DNA of 34,169 nucleotides from Pseudomonadota bacterium (GTDB taxonomy: Bacteria > Myxococcota_A > UBA9042 > GCA-2863065): positions 1 to 34,169 of the forward strand of contig SXOX01000168.1 of the NCBI GenBank assembly GCA_005776585.1, written 5' to 3'. Below the pieces are notes generated by a model, which did no database searches, had not been told where the DNA came from, and saw only the letters and a program-made list of their open reading frames with translations. Below are positions 1 to 9,782 of the stretch, one piece after another (the stretch's first letter is position 1; each line of letters starts with the position of its first letter). The translations under genes were made by a program, and so were the position numbers.

Positions 1-2
1 AC

Positions 3-497
3 AACGGTCGCAGCGCGGACTTCCGCAACGTCATCATCATCATGACGAGCAACGTCGGTGCGCGCGATGTCGCCAAGGGGGGCATCGGCTTTGGGCGCGG
101 TCCAGGCGCGGGCGACGACGACGAGGCCTTCAAGCGCACCTTCTCGCCGGAGTTTCGCAACCGCATCGACGCCAAGATCAGCTTCTCGTCGCTCGACAGG
201 CCCGTCGTGCTCCGGATCGTCGACAAGTTCCTGCGCGAGCTCCAGCAGCAGCTCGACAAGCGCAAGGTCGTGCTCACGGCCACCGACGCCGCGCGCAACT
301 ACTTCGCCGAGAAGGGCTTCGACCCGGCCATGGGCGCGCGACCGCTGGCCCGGATCATCCGGAGCGAGGTCAAGACGCCGCTGTCCGATGAGCTGCTCTT
401 CGGCCGACTGGAGAAGGGCGGGGAGGTCATCATCGACTTCGTGGACGGCAAGCTCACCTTCGCCTACCCCGGCGCGCTCGCCGCCGCGAGCGCCTAA
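3..497 (+). CDS. clpA: ATP-dependent Clp protease ATP-binding subunit ClpA, C-terminal part (5' truncated by window edge)
   Basis: This is the last ~164 residues of an AAA+ unfoldase that feeds substrates to the ClpP protease in the cytoplasm. The frame is open from base 3. It begins inside the second AAA+ module with the Walker-B-following strand and sensor-1 region (NGRSADFRNVIIIMTSN). The arginine-finger region follows (FSPEFRNRIDAKISF), then the C-terminal D2 small domain with the GARPLARII sensor-2 motif, where the Arg contacts nucleotide. These motifs and the ending length match ClpA better than ClpB; the N-domain that would settle this lies outside the window. The stop is TAA at 495-497. 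The histidine kinase gene follows 12 nt later on the same strand, so the two could be cotranscribed. Confidence 0.93.
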   Translation, partial: NGRSADFRNVIIIMTSNVGARDVAKGGIGFGRGPGAGDDDEAFKRTFSPEFRNRIDAKISFSSLDRPVVLRIVDKFLRELQQQLDKRKVVLTATDAARNYFAEKGFDPAMGARPLARIIRSEVKTPLSDELLFGRLEKGGEVIIDFVDGKLTFAYPGALAAASA

Positions 498-509
498 GGG
501 CGCACTCTC

Positions 510-2672
510 GTGCCGCAGACCATTCGTGGCGTCGAGGCGGCCCTTGGTGGTCAGCCCAACATGCTGGCGCTCGCCTCCGCCATCGAGCGCTCCCACATCG
601 CCGACAAGCTGGCGCGGCTCTACCTGCTCAACCCGCTGCCGGGTCGCTTCGTCGATGGCGTCCTGATCCTTCTGTCGCGCATCACGCGGCGTCGCTATCC
701 TCTGTACTTTCACTCCGCGCGCTACCTGGCCGGCGGCGGCGATGTCGCTGGCCTGCGCGCTTGGCTCGACCTTCACGGCTGGGAGGACCCGAGCAAGCTC
801 ATGGCCCAGTGGATCGCGCGCGGCGGCGCTCCCGTGCGTGACTCGGACCTGACGCGCCCCGATGGTGACGTAGCCGCGCTCCTGGCCGGTTCGGTGGCCA
901 TCACGGCGCTCGATCCTGCACTCGCAGCTGAGCTCAATGGTCCGCTCCGCGAGCATCTGGAGGACACGCTCCTTCTGGGGGTCTGGTATCTGCGCGAGCT
1001 CTGGGCCGTACTCTTCGCGTTTCACTGCTCGCGGCCCGACATCGCCATCGAGGGCGACCCGATCATCACGCCGTGGCGAACCCATCTCGACGACGCGCTC
1101 GACGAGGCCGCGCGCGTGCTGCCAAGCTATACGGTGGCTATTCCCGCAACCATCGACGAGCGTGGCGGGCGACTGGTCACCGCCGACGTGTCGGTCACGT
1201 TGCTCGAGAGCTTCCCTGTGGGCGTGATCCGCCTCGACGAGGCCGGCCGGATCGTCTACGAGAACCCCGCCTTGCGCGACACCATCGGCGCGCCGCCCGA
1301 TCTGCCGAGCCCGGCCATGGGGTTGCGGCTCGATGAGCTCCCCAACGTCAAGGCGACGGCGATGGCCTCGGTCGTCACCGATCTCGTGGCCCACGGCACG
1401 CCGTTCCCGCGCGTGCGCATCCCGTTCACGTCGCTCTTTGGCAAGGTCTTGACCATCACGGCCGAGGGCCGCCCCATCGTGGACGCGAACGGCGCACGCA
1501 CAGGCTCCGTCGTCGTCATCACCGACGTGAGCCGCGAAGTGGAGCTCGAGCGGCAGCTCGCGCAGGCGCAGCGCATGGAGGTCTTTGGCACCATGTGCGG
1601 TGGCATCGCGCACGACCTCAACAACCTACTCGTCGGCGTCCGTGGCTATGCGGGTCTGCTGCGCGCGCGGACCACGGCGACCGACCCGCGCTCGCCGACC
1701 GTCGATCGATTGCACGAGGCCTGCGAGCGACTCTCGGTCGTCGTCACCGGCCTGCTCGCGCTGGCGCGACCGACCGACGAGCCGCCCAACGCCGTCGTCG
1801 ACGCCGTCGCCGTCCTCGAGAACGTCGAGCGCCTACTCGTCGGGCTGTTGCCGGACCACGTCCGCGTGGTCGCTCATCTGCCTCCGACGCCGACTTGGGT
1901 TCGGATCGGGCGCGTCCACCTGGAGCAGGTCCTCATCAACGTGTGCGTCAACGGCCGTGACGCGATCTTGGCCTGGGGCGACGGTCGCCCCGGGCACCTG
2001 CGCATCGAGGTCGAGTCCGTGATTACGACGCGCGGTCCCGAGGTGCGCCTCCACATCGCCGATGACGGCGTGGGCATGGCGGCAGACATCCAGGCGCGTG
2101 CGTTCGATCCGTTCTTTACGACGAAGCCGCCGGGGCAGGGCACGGGCCTCGGCTTGCCCGTCAGCCTCGGCATCGTCCGATCGTACAACGGGACGATTCG
2201 CTGCGAGAGCGCGCCGGGACACGGCGCCATGCTGACCATCACCCTGCCCGCGGGTGACTGCCCCAACGCGGCCGGAGGAGAAAAAGGGGCGGCGTCCCGC
2301 GGGGCCATCGGGACCCGCGTGCTCGTCGTCGACGACAACGACGTCGTGCTCGCGCTGTGCGTCGAGGTGCTCGAGTCGAGCGGCTTCGAGGTCACGGCCG
2401 CGGCCACGGCCGCCGAGGCCCGCGCGTGCGTGGACGGCGCACAGCCGCCGTTCGTGGCGGCGGTCATCGATGTCGGGCTGCCGGATCAAGACGGCGTCAC
2501 GCTGGCGCGGTCACTCCCCGACCTGCCGGTGCTCTTCGTCAGTGGCAAGCCCCCAGAGGCGATGGCGGACGAGCTGGACGAGCTCGGCCCCCGCTGCCGC
2601 TTCCTCAAGAAGCCGTTCGCCATCGACGAGCTGGTCGCTGAAGTGGCCGCGTTGGCTGCGCGCGTGGTCTAG
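510..2672 (+). CDS. Soluble hybrid sensor histidine kinase (unknown N-domain, PAS, HisKA, HATPase_c, receiver)
   Basis: The protein is 720 aa with no signal peptide or clear membrane span, so a cytoplasmic sensor is likely. Residues ~1-225 form a mostly helical region I do not recognise. Residues ~230-345 look like PAS (ESFPVGVIRLDEAGRIVYEN). The dimerisation/phosphoacceptor box is GGIAHDLNNLL with His368. The ATPase domain has an N-box (INVCVNGRDAI), a G1 box (DDGVGM) and a G2 box (GTGLGLP). Residues ~608-720 are a receiver domain (RVLVVDDND, phosphoacceptor Asp654 in VIDVGLPDQDG, conserved Lys in FLKKPF). The start chosen is GTG at 510, 12 nt after clpA; an in-frame ATG at 561 is the alternative. 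No output regulator lies beside it, so phosphotransfer to a distant partner is inferred. The stop at 2672 converges with cysN. Confidence 0.9.
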   Translation: MPQTIRGVEAALGGQPNMLALASAIERSHIADKLARLYLLNPLPGRFVDGVLILLSRITRRRYPLYFHSARYLAGGGDVAGLRAWLDLHGWEDPSKLMAQWIARGGAPVRDSDLTRPDGDVAALLAGSVAITALDPALAAELNGPLREHLEDTLLLGVWYLRELWAVLFAFHCSRPDIAIEGDPIITPWRTHLDDALDEAARVLPSYTVAIPATIDERGGRLVTADVSVTLLESFPVGVIRLDEAGRIVYENPALRDTIGAPPDLPSPAMGLRLDELPNVKATAMASVVTDLVAHGTPFPRVRIPFTSLFGKVLTITAEGRPIVDANGARTGSVVVITDVSREVELERQLAQAQRMEVFGTMCGGIAHDLNNLLVGVRGYAGLLRARTTATDPRSPTVDRLHEACERLSVVVTGLLALARPTDEPPNAVVDAVAVLENVERLLVGLLPDHVRVVAHLPPTPTWVRIGRVHLEQVLINVCVNGRDAILAWGDGRPGHLRIEVESVITTRGPEVRLHIADDGVGMAADIQARAFDPFFTTKPPGQGTGLGLPVSLGIVRSYNGTIRCESAPGHGAMLTITLPAGDCPNAAGGEKGAASRGAIGTRVLVVDDNDVVLALCVEVLESSGFEVTAAATAAEARACVDGAQPPFVAAVIDVGLPDQDGVTLARSLPDLPVLFVSGKPPEAMADELDELGPRCRFLKKPFAIDELVAEVAALAARVV

Positions 2673-2677
2673 GGGGT

Positions 2678-4498
<1,821 letters not shown>

Positions 4499-4506
4499 GG
4501 TGCCGC

Positions 4507-5367
4507 TCACATGTACCCTTCGCGCCGGAGCTTCTCCATGGCATGCGGATCCTCCTGGTCCTGGGCCCGGCCCGCCCGCTCCGGCGTCTTGATGGTCAGT
4601 AGCTCCGCGATCACTTCGTCGGTCGTGCGCGAAGTCGAGACAATCGACGCGGTGCACGGCTCGCACCCCAGCGAGCGGTAGCGCCGCCCTGAGCCCTGGT
4701 CGTAGTACAGATCGATGATGGGGATCTGCTCGCGCTCGATGTACTGCCAGAGGTTGACCTCGGTCCAGTCGAGCAGCGGATGCACGCGGATGTGAGTCCC
4801 GGGAGCGAAGTCCGTCTTGAACTGGGTCCACAGCTCCGGAGGCTGGTCGGCCACGTCCCAGTCGTTGTTCTTGTCTCGCGGAGAGAAGTAGCGCTCCTTG
4901 GAGCGACTGCCCTCCTCATCGGCGCGCGCTCCTACGATGACGCCCGTGTACGGCTCGCGGTTGGTGTCCTCCTCGTAGCGACCCTCCGCGTTCATCCGCC
5001 AGCGCGGCCAGGCTCCAGACAGCGTGTTGCGCAACGCCTCGGTCTTGAGCGCGCCGCAGCAGATGAGGCGACCCTTGGTGTGGTTCATCCCCTCGCCCAG
5101 CGCCTGCGTGTTCTGGCCGACGACCATCGTGAGGCCCCACTCATGCGCGAGCTTGTCCCGGTAGGCGATCATCTTGGGGATCTTGAAGCTCGTATCGATG
5201 TGCACGAGCGGAAACGGCACATGGCCAAAGAATGCCTTGCGGGCGAGCCACAGCATGACCGTCGAGTCCTTGCCGATGGACCAGAGCATGCACAGGCTCT
5301 TGAAGTGGTGATAGGCCTCGCGAAGGATGTAGATGCTCTGCGATTCGAGGCGGTCGAGATGGTCCAT
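4507..5367 (-). CDS. cysD: Sulfate adenylyltransferase subunit 2 (CysD)
   Basis: The protein is 286 aa, close to the usual ~300 aa of CysD, the catalytic PP-loop subunit of ATP sulfurylase that adenylates sulfate to APS. The N-terminal helix ([19 protein letters not shown]) leads into the PP-loop SIGKDST. Further CysD hallmarks are [17 protein letters not shown], the GALKTEALR segment, [14 protein letters not shown] with [10 protein letters not shown], and the C-terminal [12 protein letters not shown] and STSRTTDE motifs. All the residues I can judge look intact, unlike its GTPase partner. The stop lies 8 nt before the cysN start, giving the standard cysD-cysN operon order. No cysH, cysC or sulfotransferase gene is in the window, so I cannot tell whether the APS feeds cysteine synthesis or sulfation. 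Confidence 0.95.
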   Translation of the reverse strand: MDHLDRLESQSIYILREAYHHFKSLCMLWSIGKDSTVMLWLARKAFFGHVPFPLVHIDTSFKIPKMIAYRDKLAHEWGLTMVVGQNTQALGEGMNHTKGRLICCGALKTEALRNTLSGAWPRWRMNAEGRYEEDTNREPYTGVIVGARADEEGSRSKERYFSPRDKNNDWDVADQPPELWTQFKTDFAPGTHIRVHPLLDWTEVNLWQYIEREQIPIIDLYYDQGSGRRYRSLGCEPCTASIVSTSRTTDEVIAELLTIKTPERAGRAQDQEDPHAMEKLRREGYM

Positions 5368-5452
5368 CCGATACGGGCTCCGGGTTTCCCAAGTCCTGCA
5401 GTCGGCCCGCGCAGTTCTTACGCGAGCGCCTCGGCCTCCGCCGAAGGGCCGA

Positions 5453-5458
5453 CACTAT
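5453..5458 (-). promoter_or_regulatory. Candidate -10 element for cysDN
   Basis: Reading the minus strand, TATAGT lies ~86 nt upstream of the cysD ATG, in the 125-nt gap between cysD and the next gene. It matches the sigma70 -10 at five of six positions. No convincing TTGACA lies at the right spacing (GGCATC is the 17-nt-spaced hexamer), so this is a weak call. Confidence 0.3.
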
Positions 5459-5492
5459 AGCGGCCCCCGGTCCGTGATGCCAGGGTCCATGT

Positions 5493-6077
5493 TCAGCGAA
5501 CGACGGGGACCTCGAGCACGGATCGGCGTACGTTCGGTGCCGTCGCGTCCGGATCGGAGAGCAGGCGCAGCCGAGGTCGTGCGCCCGCCGCGAGCGTGTG
5601 ACCGCTCGCGGTGACGGTCACTCCGAGCCGGGTCAGGGCGTCCAGTGCCTCGGGGTAGGGGCCGGTGTGGCCGGCATGCGCGACGGGACCACCTGCGAGC
5701 GGCATCGTCTGAGGCGCCGCGCTCAGCGCCAGGACGCAGACGCGCGCGCGCCCTGGGGCTCCGGGCTCAAAGAAGATCCCCGCAGCCTCGTCCGTCGGCA
5801 GACCCAATCGGCGTGCGGTGTCCGAGAGCGCGCGTACCGTCGCGCCCAGGCCCTCGAGCGAGCCCCGGTGCTCGGCGCACAGCCCGTGCCGCTCCGGCGC
5901 TTGCGCGATGGCGACCTGTCCCGCCGGGCTGGCGACCGGGCCCGCGCGCTGTGGAGCCGGCCCGAGGACCGCGATCGCCTCGTCGTAGAGCGCCTTCGAC
6001 GGCGGCGGCTCCGGGTGACGGCATCCGGCGACGACGCAGAGCAATGCCAGCCCGGTGGCTCCCGCGAGCATGGTCAC
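5493..6077 (-). CDS. Lipoprotein with GyrI-like (effector-binding) domain
   Basis: The protein is 194 aa. The start is GTG 6077, which overlaps the upstream stop as GTGA (4 nt); ATG 6071 is two codons inside. The N-terminus is a short hydrophobic segment ending in lipobox VAGC, so it is probably lipid-anchored in the envelope. The rest resembles a GyrI/AraC-type effector-binding domain: two similar halves, the first around EHRGSLEGLGATVRAL, the second around HAGHTGPYPEALDAL, each followed by a strand carrying a glycine/proline-rich loop. Such domains normally bind small ligands in the cytoplasm as part of regulators, so an exported single-domain version is unusual. The ligand is unknown. It is the last gene of a three-gene minus-strand operon with the helical-repeat and PEGA genes. 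Confidence 0.75.
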   Translation of the reverse strand: MTMLAGATGLALLCVVAGCRHPEPPPSKALYDEAIAVLGPAPQRAGPVASPAGQVAIAQAPERHGLCAEHRGSLEGLGATVRALSDTARRLGLPTDEAAGIFFEPGAPGRARVCVLALSAAPQTMPLAGGPVAHAGHTGPYPEALDALTRLGVTVTASGHTLAAGARPRLRLLSDPDATAPNVRRSVLEVPVVR

Positions 6078-6868
6078 GAGACGGTGCCCACGCGTGACTC
6101 GGCCCGCCAGACGCGGATGGCCTGCGCCGCGGCGCGTACGGCCGGGTGCAGCGCCTGGTCGAGCGACACCTCGGCCAGATGCTGACCGAGCAGCAGCGGC
6201 GCGTAGGCGACGGCCAACGACGTTGGCGCGTACGGGTTCTGCACGATCGCGCGCTGGATCTCCGGCTGGAGCGACCACTGCGGGTGCTCGGCGACGAGCG
6301 CGATGACCGAGGGCAGTGTAGGTCGGCGCGCCGTGATCCGGACGACGTCGGACTCGGACACCTTGGGGTTGTCGAGCAGGATGGTCACCACCTCCGGCGT
6401 CACCTCGAAGAGCATGCGACCGATGACCTCGCGGTCCTGGCTGCGCGCCATGGACTTGCGGGTCCCGAGCGGGACATCCCGAACGGTCGGATCGGGCGGG
6501 ACGTGCTCTGGTCGCGCGACGAGGCGCGGCGGCGCGCTCACGAGCAGCAGATAGCGGACCGGGTCGTTGCCGTGCAGGACCGCGGTGCGGTAGAGCGCCT
6601 CGACCCGGCCATAGCCGAGGTCGGTCGGCCGAGCCAGGGCAAAGCGCAGCACGGCATGGTAGGTCGCGCGATAGCCAGGCACCTCGATGTCCGTCATCAG
6701 CTCGCGCAGCACCCCGACGAGCGCCTCATCGGACTCCGAGTCGAAGAACGCGCGAACGGTGACCGTCTGCAGCTTGCGGTCCGGGATGGCTGTGATACGT
6801 CGGACGAACGCCTCGAGGGGCGGCGCGTGGTGCAGCGCGCGGGGTCTGTCGTTCGACGGCGTGGTCAT
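6074..6868 (-). CDS. Helical-repeat protein of unknown function
   Basis: This 264-aa protein has no signal peptide and is probably cytoplasmic. The sequence is nearly all helical. It contains a loosely repeated ~20-residue unit of the type LLDNPKVSESDVVRITARRP and IQRAIVQNPYAPTSLAVAY, reminiscent of HEAT- or DUF2336-like solenoids that act as protein scaffolds. No catalytic motif is evident. The start is ATG 6868, only 4 nt after the PEGA gene's stop, and the end overlaps the lipoprotein gene by 4 nt, so translation of all three is probably coupled. The solenoid assignment is inference from the repeat pattern. Confidence 0.7.
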   Translation of the reverse strand: MTTPSNDRPRALHHAPPLEAFVRRITAIPDRKLQTVTVRAFFDSESDEALVGVLRELMTDIEVPGYRATYHAVLRFALARPTDLGYGRVEALYRTAVLHGNDPVRYLLLVSAPPRLVARPEHVPPDPTVRDVPLGTRKSMARSQDREVIGRMLFEVTPEVVTILLDNPKVSESDVVRITARRPTLPSVIALVAEHPQWSLQPEIQRAIVQNPYAPTSLAVAYAPLLLGQHLAEVSLDQALHPAVRAAAQAIRVWRAESRVGTVS

Positions 6869-6872
6869 CGCG

Positions 6873-7598
6873 CTACCGGGGCCCGACCTCGATGTGGACG
6901 ATCGTCGTCATCCCGGGCTCGACGCGCAGGTTGTGCCGTCGCTCGGCGCCGGATTTGGGGTCGATCAGCCGGACCTCGTGCACGCCCGACGCGAGCTCAT
7001 AGCCGTAGAGCGGCGTCTCCAGACCGATGTCGCGCCCGTCGATCTCCACCCGCGCCGCGGGGACCGACGGGAGATTGAGGAAGCCGAACGTGCCCGGATC
7101 GAAGAACACGTTCCGAAACGGGAGCTCGCCGGTCGCCCTCACGACGAAGCCCCTGACTCTGCGCACGATGCGCGCGTAGCGGGGATCGGGCTGCGCGTCC
7201 GGCTCGTCGACTGTGAACGTGTGCACCTTGCCCTTGGCACCGCCGGGCCGGATCTCGATCTCATAGCGCAGCGCGCCGACGCGCACCTTGGGGGTCGGCG
7301 CAGACGGCAAGGTCAGCGCGCCGGCGTCACTGAGGTCCTTCAGCAGGCGCTGGAGCTCCTCGCGCTCACAGAGCCGCATCTCGTGGAGCGCCTCGTCGTA
7401 GTTGACGAGCGAGCGATAGTGATTGACCACGGCCGTGCGTCCGCGCCACAGCACCTCGTAGCTCACGGAGCGGTAGGGCGTGAACCCTCCCGTGACCTTC
7501 AGGCTCACGAGCGCGCCCTCCAGCGGGTCCGCCGGCGGGGTCTCGGCGGCGGCCGCCAGAGCACAGCAAACGACCACGATTCCAGCGACGCGCGTCAC
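6873..7598 (-). CDS. Exported PEGA-domain protein
   Basis: The protein is 241 aa. Residues 1-19 form a signal peptide (MTRVAGIVVVCCALAAAAE), possibly cleaved after an AAA motif, so a periplasmic or surface location is likely. The middle (~25-165) is a beta-rich region I do not recognise. The C-terminal ~60 residues match a PEGA domain: VPAARVEIDGRDIG, then LASGVHEVRL, ending in a strand-forming VEPGMTTIVHIEV. PEGA domains are common in envelope proteins and often recognise surface polymers, but their precise role is unclear. The start is GTG 7598, with a weak GGAG just upstream. It is the first gene of the operon with the helical-repeat and GyrI-like genes. It diverges from the gene at 7652 across a 53-nt gap in which I see no clear promoter. 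Confidence 0.8.
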   Translation of the reverse strand: MTRVAGIVVVCCALAAAAETPPADPLEGALVSLKVTGGFTPYRSVSYEVLWRGRTAVVNHYRSLVNYDEALHEMRLCEREELQRLLKDLSDAGALTLPSAPTPKVRVGALRYEIEIRPGGAKGKVHTFTVDEPDAQPDPRYARIVRRVRGFVVRATGELPFRNVFFDPGTFGFLNLPSVPAARVEIDGRDIGLETPLYGYELASGVHEVRLIDPKSGAERRHNLRVEPGMTTIVHIEVGPR

Positions 7599-7651
7599 GG
7601 CTCCACCATGCCATTGCGCCCGAGGCCTCGCAACGCGTGCCCAGGGCCGCT

Positions 7652-8359
7652 ATGGTGGCGCCGATGCGCCTGCTCCTCCTCTCGCTCGGAACCTGCGCCG
7701 TGGGGCTCGCCGCCGCGCCCCAGGCCAGCGCGTGTCCCGAGGTCCTGTTGCCCATCGCGACCGCCGATCCCGTCGTGCGCGGCGCCACTTGGAAGGCCGC
7801 GCTCGACCACCATCGCGCGGGCCGCTTCGGTCCGGCCTGCGCCACGTTTCGGGGCACGGCCCGGCGGCTCGAACAGGACGCGACCAAGCTGTTTCGGCCT
7901 GCGGCCGGCCGGACGGTCAAGAACGCGACGATTCGCCGCTGGCTCGAGCGCTACGTCACCGCGAACCCGCCGAGTGTGACGATCGTCGGTGACCGCTTCT
8001 CGTTCCCGGTGCCGGTCCTGTGGGCGTGGGCGGACTGCGCCTGCCGCACGGGGGCCCCGCTGGAGGCCGATCTGGCGCTCCGGCGGCTCGCTCGGGTACA
8101 CCGCGGCGGCGCGCTGTCGCTCACGCGCGCGCTGGTCGCCGTGCGCGTCGGGGCGCTCGATCGGGCGCTGCGCCTCGTCGGCAAGGCGCCACCCGACCCG
8201 TTTCTCACGCCCTACATCGAAGCGCTGGTCGCCGTGGCGCAGAAGCGTCCCGCCGACGCGCAGGACAAGCTGCTGCGGGCCCGACTGTCCGCCGATACGC
8301 CAGAGCGTCGCGCCGCGGTCGACCGTGTCGCAGCCACGATCCCCGGGAGCCCACGCTGA
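7652..8359 (+). CDS. Exported protein of unknown function with TPR-like C-terminus
   Basis: This 235-aa protein has an N-terminal signal peptide (core MRLLLLSLGTCAVGLAAA, with a likely AxA cleavage site after QASA), so it is exported. The start chosen is ATG 7652 because AGGG lies 5 nt upstream; ATG 7664 and GTG 7637 are in-frame alternatives. The mature part has five cysteines (SACPEV, GPACATF, ADCACR) that may form disulfides. Residues ~130-235 look like TPR-style helical hairpins (ALVAVRVGALDRALRLVG). I do not recognise a family. Its stop overlaps the next gene's start (TGATG), so it heads a three-gene operon with the small Cys protein and the ATP-grasp enzyme. Confidence 0.75.
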   Translation: MVAPMRLLLLSLGTCAVGLAAAPQASACPEVLLPIATADPVVRGATWKAALDHHRAGRFGPACATFRGTARRLEQDATKLFRPAAGRTVKNATIRRWLERYVTANPPSVTIVGDRFSFPVPVLWAWADCACRTGAPLEADLALRRLARVHRGGALSLTRALVAVRVGALDRALRLVGKAPPDPFLTPYIEALVAVAQKRPADAQDKLLRARLSADTPERRAAVDRVAATIPGSPR

Positions 8360-8652
8360 TGCCCGTCAAAGGCGACCGCACGCCGCACGACACCTTCGTC
8401 GCCGCCCACGATCAGGCGGCCATCCTGGCGTTCAACCAGCGCTTTCGCGCCGATCGCGATCGCTACGACCTCGTCTTCGACTGCCGTCACTGCGTGCACT
8501 TTCGCGAGGACGGACCCGGCTCCGACGGCATCCCGGACGGAGCGTGCTCCCTCGCCTTCCCCGCCAGCACGATGCTGAACGCCGCAAGGCGCGACGTCGC
8601 GATCACCGAGACCGGCGATCTGGTCTTCTGCAAGTACTTCGAGGTGGACTGA
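8359..8652 (+). CDS. Small cysteine-containing protein next to ATP-grasp enzyme
   Basis: This 97-aa protein starts at ATG 8359, overlapping the previous stop by one base (TGATG), and ends 1 nt before the ATP-grasp gene, so it is certainly part of that operon. It has no signal peptide. Four cysteines are arranged as FDCRHCVHF, then GACSLAFP, then VFCKYFEVD, suggesting a small metal-binding (zinc or Fe-S) or disulfide fold. The two acidic C-terminal stretches and the short length would also suit a substrate or carrier protein for the ATP-grasp ligase, but that is speculation. I know no family name for it. Confidence 0.75.
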   Translation: MPVKGDRTPHDTFVAAHDQAAILAFNQRFRADRDRYDLVFDCRHCVHFREDGPGSDGIPDGACSLAFPASTMLNAARRDVAITETGDLVFCKYFEVD

Positions 8653-8653
8653 C

Positions 8654-9709
8654 ATGATTCGCGTGCTGGTCACGGGCTCGGGCGGTCCCGGTGCCGTCAA
8701 CTTGGCGCGCTCACTACGCCTCGACCCCGAAATGTACACCGTCGGGTGCGACGCTTCGCCGTACTACCTGCACCTGTCGGCCACGCACGTCCACACGCTC
8801 GTGCCGCGCTGCTCCGAGCGCGAGGCCTACATCGCCGCGATCGTGGCGCTGTGTCACGAGCACGCCATCGACGTCGTCGTGCCGAGCAACAGCCTCGAGG
8901 CCCACGTGCTCTCCGCCGAGCGGGATCGCATCCCGGCGCGGCTGAGGCTCCCTCCGACGCCCACGCTCGATCTCGCCAACAGCAAGTGGCGCTCCTACGA
9001 GATCTGGCGCGACGCCGGGCTGCCCGTCCCGCGGACGTGGCTGCTGCACACGGCCGAGGACGTCGAGCACGTCTTCTCCGAGCTGCGCACGCGGCCCGTC
9101 TGGGTGCGCGGCGCGGGCATCCCGGGGAAGGGCATCGGGGGCGCCGCCTTGCCGTGCCGGACCGTCGAGCATGCGCTGGCCTGGATCGACTTCTATCACG
9201 GCTACGGCGGCATGATCGCCAGCGAGTTCCTGCCCGGCGAGAACCTCACGTGGATTGGCCTCTTCGATCGCGGTCAGCTCGTCACGAGCGCGGCCCGCGA
9301 GCGCCTGGCCTACGTGATCCCGCACGTCTCGCCGTCGGGTATCACCGGCGCGCCGGCCATCACCCGAACCGTGCACCGGCCCGATCTCAACACGCTCGCC
9401 GTGCGTGCCGCGCTCGCGCTCGACCATCGGCTCGACGGCGTCTCATTCCTCGACTTCAAGGCAGACGCCGAGGGCCGGCCCCGGCTCACTGAGCTCAACG
9501 CCGGTCGCTTCGGGACGACCGTGCACTTCTATTCGTGCGCCGGGCTCAACCTCCCGGCGCTGCTCGTGCGACTGGCCCTCCAGCAGCCTCTGGGTCCCGT
9601 GTCGCTCACCGACGCCATCCCGGCCGGCCTCACGTGGATCCGCACGCTGGATGCCGGCCCCGTGCTGCTCGGCCCCGACGGCGTGCCCCGCGCGCTCCCG
9701 GTGGGCTGA
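8654..9709 (+). CDS. ATP-grasp enzyme (CarB/PylC-like)
   Basis: The 351-aa protein starts with a Rossmann-like pre-ATP-grasp domain (MIRVLVTGSGGPGAVNLARSL). The ATP-grasp signature segments follow: SKWRSYEIWRDAGLPVPRTW (~114-133), a glycine loop VRGAGIPGKGIGGAALP where the usual lysine is replaced by Arg, EFLPGENLTWIG, and the Mg/ATP-binding strand LTELNAGRFGTT near residue 280. ATP-grasp enzymes couple a carboxylate to an amine or thiol through an acylphosphate. The substrate here is unknown; relatives act in carbamoyl-phosphate, amino-acid or cell-surface sugar chemistry. It is cytoplasmic and translated just after the small Cys protein. Its only visible partners are that protein and the exported protein upstream. 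Confidence 0.85.
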   Translation: MIRVLVTGSGGPGAVNLARSLRLDPEMYTVGCDASPYYLHLSATHVHTLVPRCSEREAYIAAIVALCHEHAIDVVVPSNSLEAHVLSAERDRIPARLRLPPTPTLDLANSKWRSYEIWRDAGLPVPRTWLLHTAEDVEHVFSELRTRPVWVRGAGIPGKGIGGAALPCRTVEHALAWIDFYHGYGGMIASEFLPGENLTWIGLFDRGQLVTSAARERLAYVIPHVSPSGITGAPAITRTVHRPDLNTLAVRAALALDHRLDGVSFLDFKADAEGRPRLTELNAGRFGTTVHFYSCAGLNLPALLVRLALQQPLGPVSLTDAIPAGLTWIRTLDAGPVLLGPDGVPRALPVG

Positions 9710-9782
9710 GCTCCCGCGGGCGGTGCTCCGAGGGCGTTGCGGTTTCTTTTCAATGCGGCGTACAGGCTGTAGCCTCCGCGCG

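Noticed and set aside
4499..4831. N-terminal extension of CysN upstream of ATG 4498
   Set aside because: It overlaps cysD in another frame, and the extension is not CysN-like. GHVDHG normally begins within the first ~15 residues.
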